This document shows positions 60,401-64,000 of a stretch of DNA of 64,000 nucleotides, piece after piece; position 1 is the first letter of the stretch; every line of letters starts with the position of its first letter. The notes under the pieces were generated by a model. It was not told where the DNA came from. It did no database searches and saw nothing but the letters and a program-made list of their open reading frames with translations. The stretch is taken from NCBI GenBank assembly GCA_036971715.1, contig JAVHJL010000002.1:1024501-1088500 (forward strand). The letters run 5' to 3'. This DNA comes from Arthrobotrys musiformis (Eukaryota > Ascomycota > Orbiliomycetes > Orbiliales > Orbiliaceae). A program made the position numbers and the translations under genes.

Positions 60401-60919
60401 TCTCGAACTCCTCACGTTCGACAAATTCGATGACTGCATGAAATTGAGACTTCATAGTGGATGTCCTGCTGCTGAACTCGGTGGCGACAGAAGTACATGC
60501 TCTGATTCCGGACTATATTTTCATCCGGAATACATTTAATTAAGGATTATGTTAGTAAAATTTCTCACGTCAGTCCATAAGAAGTTGTTTTATGTAGGGA
60601 AAAAGATATCACTTACCGTCGGAACTATATTCTCCCGATCAAGTAACGCATTCAAAAGGGTAGACTTCCCCGCCCCAGACTCGCCTATGAAGGCAATAAT
60701 CGCTTTCGTTCCAAGTTGTACCTCTTGATACTTCTGTATGTGTTTTTGGACTCTTTTGCCGCATTTGTCCAAAAGGCCATGGTCACTCATGTAGTCGAGT
60801 TGCACACTGCATGATTTGAGAAAGTTCTGGCCTTCGGTGAAGAGATACTGAAGACGTTTTTCAATATCTTGAGAGGTCTTCTCTGGCGCAGTGGGGCGCT
60901 CCGGATGCGGTGTGTCCAT
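57449..60919 (-). CDS. SLIP-GC-like GTPase (array member 5), intact as far as I can follow
   Basis: Start MDTPHPERPTAPEKTSQ at 60919, TAG at 57449. P-loop IAFIGESGAGKSTLLNALLD (core 60662-60685), first exon ends ENIVPT; then SGIRACTSVATEFSSRT, a basic insert LPAFKRRRLSDSS that may be a nuclear signal, LFPGFQDCDLPRA, LWPLIKIMRIHLDAE, G3 LVDLPGLKDDNAARAAV, G4 position ITIVCSFCD. Later exons: PSDARQEFKNVKSF, LRSLCLKTRDEQVPILL, KQTQIPQLRDYCMKIPIE, YRAICNRSGDWTAHSRK, LAKIWGPSMLKVQESL, REFTSTRRMKEAMRRSY, and a tail ELEEALRKENKKWCQD to NELEKEVKI. I saw no stop or frameshift; two very short exons near 58480-58620 are less certain. Its upstream side is divergent from the PUA-like gene. Confidence 0.84.
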
Positions 60920-61773
60920 TTTTCGACCTTGCCGCTTGGTTTGCTAAGATATGAGCGTCAAAATAGTTTTATGCTAGCGGGATGTCAAGATCTCGAGCTG
61001 GGTTCTCGAGATGTTGTAGTTTGATAACTCTCGAGGTATTTACATGATCCAAAGTAATATAGCTATATGGGTAGGGGATTTATAAATGACCCAGAAGTTT
61101 CTCGTATATTCAAGGCATCTTCGGATAGGTCTGGGGAGTTCCATATCTAAGCTTCTACAATAACTTTTCCACTGATACTATCGATCCACAATTGTTCTAG
61201 GATTTCGTTTATAGCCTGGGGTAGTATGTCTGGGGGCTCAGTTCTAGTATAAGGTACTTGAATTGTGAAATCTTACTTGAAGCAGTACCCTAATTTGCGT
61301 ATGGGACTCGCAAAGTACACCAGGACTCTCCAATCGAAATCCTATGTTCTATAACCGCTTCTGAGTTGTAAAGATTAATCTCCTCGGTGGCGATTGCTCA
61401 GATGTATATATATCTGTAGCTAAACCTAAGTCGGTATGTTGCATCAGAATAGTAGATTTGCTTGGTCGTCCCGATTCTGGGCCTGGAACGAACCTAGTGC
61501 CACATGATAATCATATGGACGCCAATGGCTTAAGTGTATTCAGCTGAAAGTATGTATTCTTATGGCCAGTGCCGAGAGAATTGGCAGCGGACAACGAGTC
61601 AATACCTGTGGCCATACCTTCTAATTGCTGTGGCATAAACCCTCGCTCTCAGCACCCTTCCTTTCAACAAATCCACCAACCTGAACCAACTACGCGGAAA
61701 ACTTCACCCTATCAACCACAATCAATTCTTCCAGGAATCCTTCATTTATCTTCAAGAAACCCAATCATCCATC
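60920..61773. other. divergent promoter region, array member 5 / PUA-like gene
   Basis: No gene recognised; the 78-codon open frame at 61569-61805 overlaps the next gene's start in another frame. Confidence 0.55.
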
Positions 61774-62259
61774 ATGCCTCGCGCCAGAAAATCCGGTGGC
61801 AGTGAGCTCATCGTCACTGAGGTCCCCAAAGGCCGTACCGACACCGCCATCGTCATAACCATCTCCAAAGAGGAGCTCCAAAAATACATTGACCGCGAGA
61901 AGACCCACTTCTTCCGCACCAACGCCTGGAATGAGAACGTCAAGAAAGTCTGGATCTACGTCAAGGACCCGGTCAAATGCATCACTCACGTCGCAATGGT
62001 CGGACCCCTCAGGGCCAAAAGCGAACTCGGCCCATTGGGCAAATCCTCCGTCGCCTTCAACTCCGGTATCTTGAACAACGGAAGACAGAAGTATAAAGCC
62101 GCGTACGAGATTACGAGCATCTCCAAGCTCTCTCGCGAGATGGAGTTCATGCATATCATCTCACGCGGCTACTCGAAGCCAACGGCCAATGGGAACGTTT
62201 ACGCCGACAGCGTTATGTCAAAGGAGCTCGACGGTGTTGACCTTCAAAAAATCTTCTAA
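61774..62259 (+). CDS. small PUA/ASCH-like domain protein, 161 aa, intronless
   Basis: Single exon from MPRARKSGGSELIVTEV to DGVDLQKIF. The fold-like pattern is TAIVITISKEELQKYIDREK, HFFRTNAWNENVKKVWIYV, PVKCITHVAMVGPLR, NNGRQKYKAAYEITSISKL. This order (a basic recognition helix after a short strand, then K-x-V-W-I-Y-V, then a long hairpin ending in a K/R-rich Y-E-I strand) is that of PUA-like/ASCH domains in fungal proteins of unknown function. Such domains usually bind RNA or modified bases. The frame is well used and lacks low-complexity filler, so I am sure it is a gene, less so of the domain. The basic N terminus would suit nucleic-acid binding. Confidence 0.72.
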   Translation: MPRARKSGGSELIVTEVPKGRTDTAIVITISKEELQKYIDREKTHFFRTNAWNENVKKVWIYVKDPVKCITHVAMVGPLRAKSELGPLGKSSVAFNSGILNNGRQKYKAAYEITSISKLSREMEFMHIISRGYSKPTANGNVYADSVMSKELDGVDLQKIF

Positions 62260-63532
62260 ATCTTCATCCAATTGGTCGATGAATGTTTGGACTAGCCTTC
62301 CCTTTGGCTGATAAATTGATACTTGTTTCTCAAGTCCTCCGGTACTTAATGTCCGTACCCGCCTACTTCCACAACAGTCTTATAACGCTAACCAAACAAT
62401 AGAAATACACCCTACCGATTCGGACCCTAAAGAACTAATCATCAAGCTCCTAACAAGAACAATAAAAATATCAAATACACTTTCAAATTCAAGTCCTCTC
62501 AACAGCACCAGTGTTTTCTTTTCCTTGCCTCCAGATCAAAGATTTCCTCCACCCATGCCCCGACCTACCACCTCATACCCTGTTATCCCCCCCCCCTTTC
62601 CTGCATGCTATTACAGCCAAAGCACCTGTCAATTGTCCTCTGTATAGCTAGTTAAGTGGTCTAAACAACACGGTTTCGCGAACAAAATCCAACAAGATCT
62701 TCTCGTGCAACATGCATATGGCACATAGCTTAAGTCACGTTGATCCAACTGTTGATAATACCCCTCATAAAGAAAGATTCGTCTGAACCATATTCATTTG
62801 CGAACTGAGCGTCTCCTTTTACACGCCGTATAGTCATATTGGGTAATGACCTGATCTCTAGACATTCCAACAATGCAACGCTGCTGGAACTCCTACTCAA
62901 AATTACAAGCTTCCAACTGGACTAGACTTACCAGATATAAGAATAGCCACTACGCTGAAATTTAGGGCATCAAAGATCTACCATAATGAGATACTTTGTC
63001 CTTCTTGTTCCTGAGGGGTATGATATACTGATAAGGGCAAGCTCACTTGTTAAAATATCGGTGTTTAACGACGGTTTACGCATGTTGTATTTTGACCGCA
63101 CTTCCATATTCGGCTAAGTATCGAATCTACCGCAACCAATCACGTTCGGAAGGTGTGCATTGATGCAGGGGATACTTCGTATAGGAGGATTGGTGTGTGC
63201 GGGGTTGACATTAATGCATTGCGGGGTCCCGCAATATTGCAAGCTAGGTAATGGGGGCGACAAAACGGGGCCATGCGACGAAATATTGCGACGCGGCATT
63301 TCCTGAAACCATAATCGAATCCAATCGATATCAAATTCCCGTCTACATCGCAGAGCGTATTTACACATACCGCCTAGGCCTGCACATTTGCAACATTTGA
63401 CGCGTTGAATGGCTAGTCGAACCCCGGTAGAACGAGACCCCAAGCTCTAGATATCAAGGTAGGCTCCGGTTTTGTTCTGAATCGCGGGCCATCAGAGCTA
63501 GAGACTGCCTCGTCAGCCTCCTTCTGCAAAAA
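62260..63532. other. intergenic, 1.3 kb
   Basis: No gene recognised. A 10-base C run lies at 62587-62596. The - strand open frames at 63114-63443 and 63454-63720 look like shadows. Confidence 0.55.
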
Positions 63533-64000
63533 ATGGAATCACTCGATACCGGTTCTACCCCGCCCGCCGCTTCTATTACATCCCTTCCCCTAGAGCTCTT
63601 CCACGGTATTATCGAAGACCTCAGCCTAAACGACCGAGCTTCATTACTTCGGGTTTGTAAACCACTGTATAAGATCACATACCCGTACCTATGGCAAACG
63701 ATCGATTCGAATGTGTACACCCTAGACTCCCGTGAGGTTCACAAAACCACCCTCTCACCGAAAAAGGTCGCCAAATTGGCGGAAATTACCGAAGCGTTTG
63801 GAGCGGATGCCCTGGGGTTCCGTTATACGAGAGAATTGATATTTGGATATTACGACTTTAAGTCTTATAGTCCATGGGTTAAAACGAATTTACTGGATAT
63901 TATACGCGATCAGATTGTTAGTAAGAAGATGAGTGTTTCGAGGGTAAGAGTAAGTTGGGAGAAGTGTCGTAAGTTTAACTCCTATAAAGTCTGCGTATTG
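63533..64000 (+). CDS. F-box domain protein, 5' part, runs off the window
   Basis: The frame opens at ATG 63533 (MESLDTGSTPPAASITS) and stays open to the window end. The F-box is ITSLPLELFHGIIEDLSLND, RASLLRVCKPLYKITYPYLWQ, a textbook fungal F-box with LPLELF at the start and YPYLW at the end. A GTAAGT donor follows SWEKC at about 63970, so the last ~30 bases are probably intron. The rest of the gene lies outside. With the F-box gene at 37.8 kb, it brackets the GTPase array and the PUA-like gene. Confidence 0.85.
   Translation, partial: MESLDTGSTPPAASITSLPLELFHGIIEDLSLNDRASLLRVCKPLYKITYPYLWQTIDSNVYTLDSREVHKTTLSPKKVAKLAEITEAFGADALGFRYTRELIFGYYDFKSYSPWVKTNLLDIIRDQIVSKKMSVSRVRVSWEKCRKFNSYKVCVL

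Noticed and set aside
1..64000. Transposons, LTRs, CRISPR-like arrays, rRNA genes
   Set aside because: I saw no transposase, reverse transcriptase, long terminal or inverted repeats, or regular spaced repeats beyond short simple repeats.

Overview
The window comes from a filamentous ascomycete nuclear genome (Pezizomycotina). The evidence is short introns (mostly 50-90 nt) with GTRNGT-type donors, CTAA(C/T) branch points and YAG acceptors, long intergenic spaces with homopolymer runs, and a gene set typical of filamentous fungi: INSIG, sphingolipid C9-methyltransferase, a 161-aa tropomyosin, and a PNP-NACHT-WD40 NLR. The class cannot be proven from the sequence; an early-diverging class such as Orbiliomycetes is a guess. 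I saw no rRNA, CRISPR or intact transposon, and no tRNA I could support.

Left part (1-36.6 kb) is mostly housekeeping. In order: an SRPBCC/Bet v1-like protein (+), an INSIG-family ER protein (-), a 2,097-residue PNP-NACHT-WD40 NLR (-), FCF1 (-), sphingolipid C9-methyltransferase (-), a DEDD 3'-5' exonuclease with long extensions (-), LSM5 (+), a small SAM methyltransferase (-), eIF3m (+), TRM112 (+), a securin-like protein (-), tropomyosin (+), the proteasome beta-4 subunit PRE1 whose ATG is split by an intron (-), the U3 snoRNP protein RRP9 (+), and a BTB/POZ protein (-) that probably splices to a two-TM C-terminal exon.

Right part (37.8-64 kb) is an accessory-looking region. An F-box gene is followed by five dynamin-superfamily GTPase genes resembling the nuclear GTPase SLIP-GC family: one on + (39.8-43.9 kb) and four head-to-tail on - (44.4-60.9 kb). 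All carry a P-loop, a Thr switch at an intron boundary, a D-[LI]-P-G motif and a coiled-coil-like tail. The four tandem copies lack the canonical [NT]KxD G4 box and have a conserved x-C-D instead. Three of the five reading frames are each broken by exactly one in-frame TAG; two of these sit where a tryptophan stands in one or more paralogs (TGG to TAG). The array is followed by a small intronless PUA/ASCH-like gene and, at the right edge, the start of another F-box gene.

The most interesting content is this GTPase array with its recent amber interruptions. It shares the window with an NLR, so a role in fungal self/non-self recognition or defence is conceivable, but that is inference. Exon boundaries were worked out by hand and checked for phase for most housekeeping genes and for the + strand GTPase. 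The four tandem GTPases are less completely resolved at exon level.
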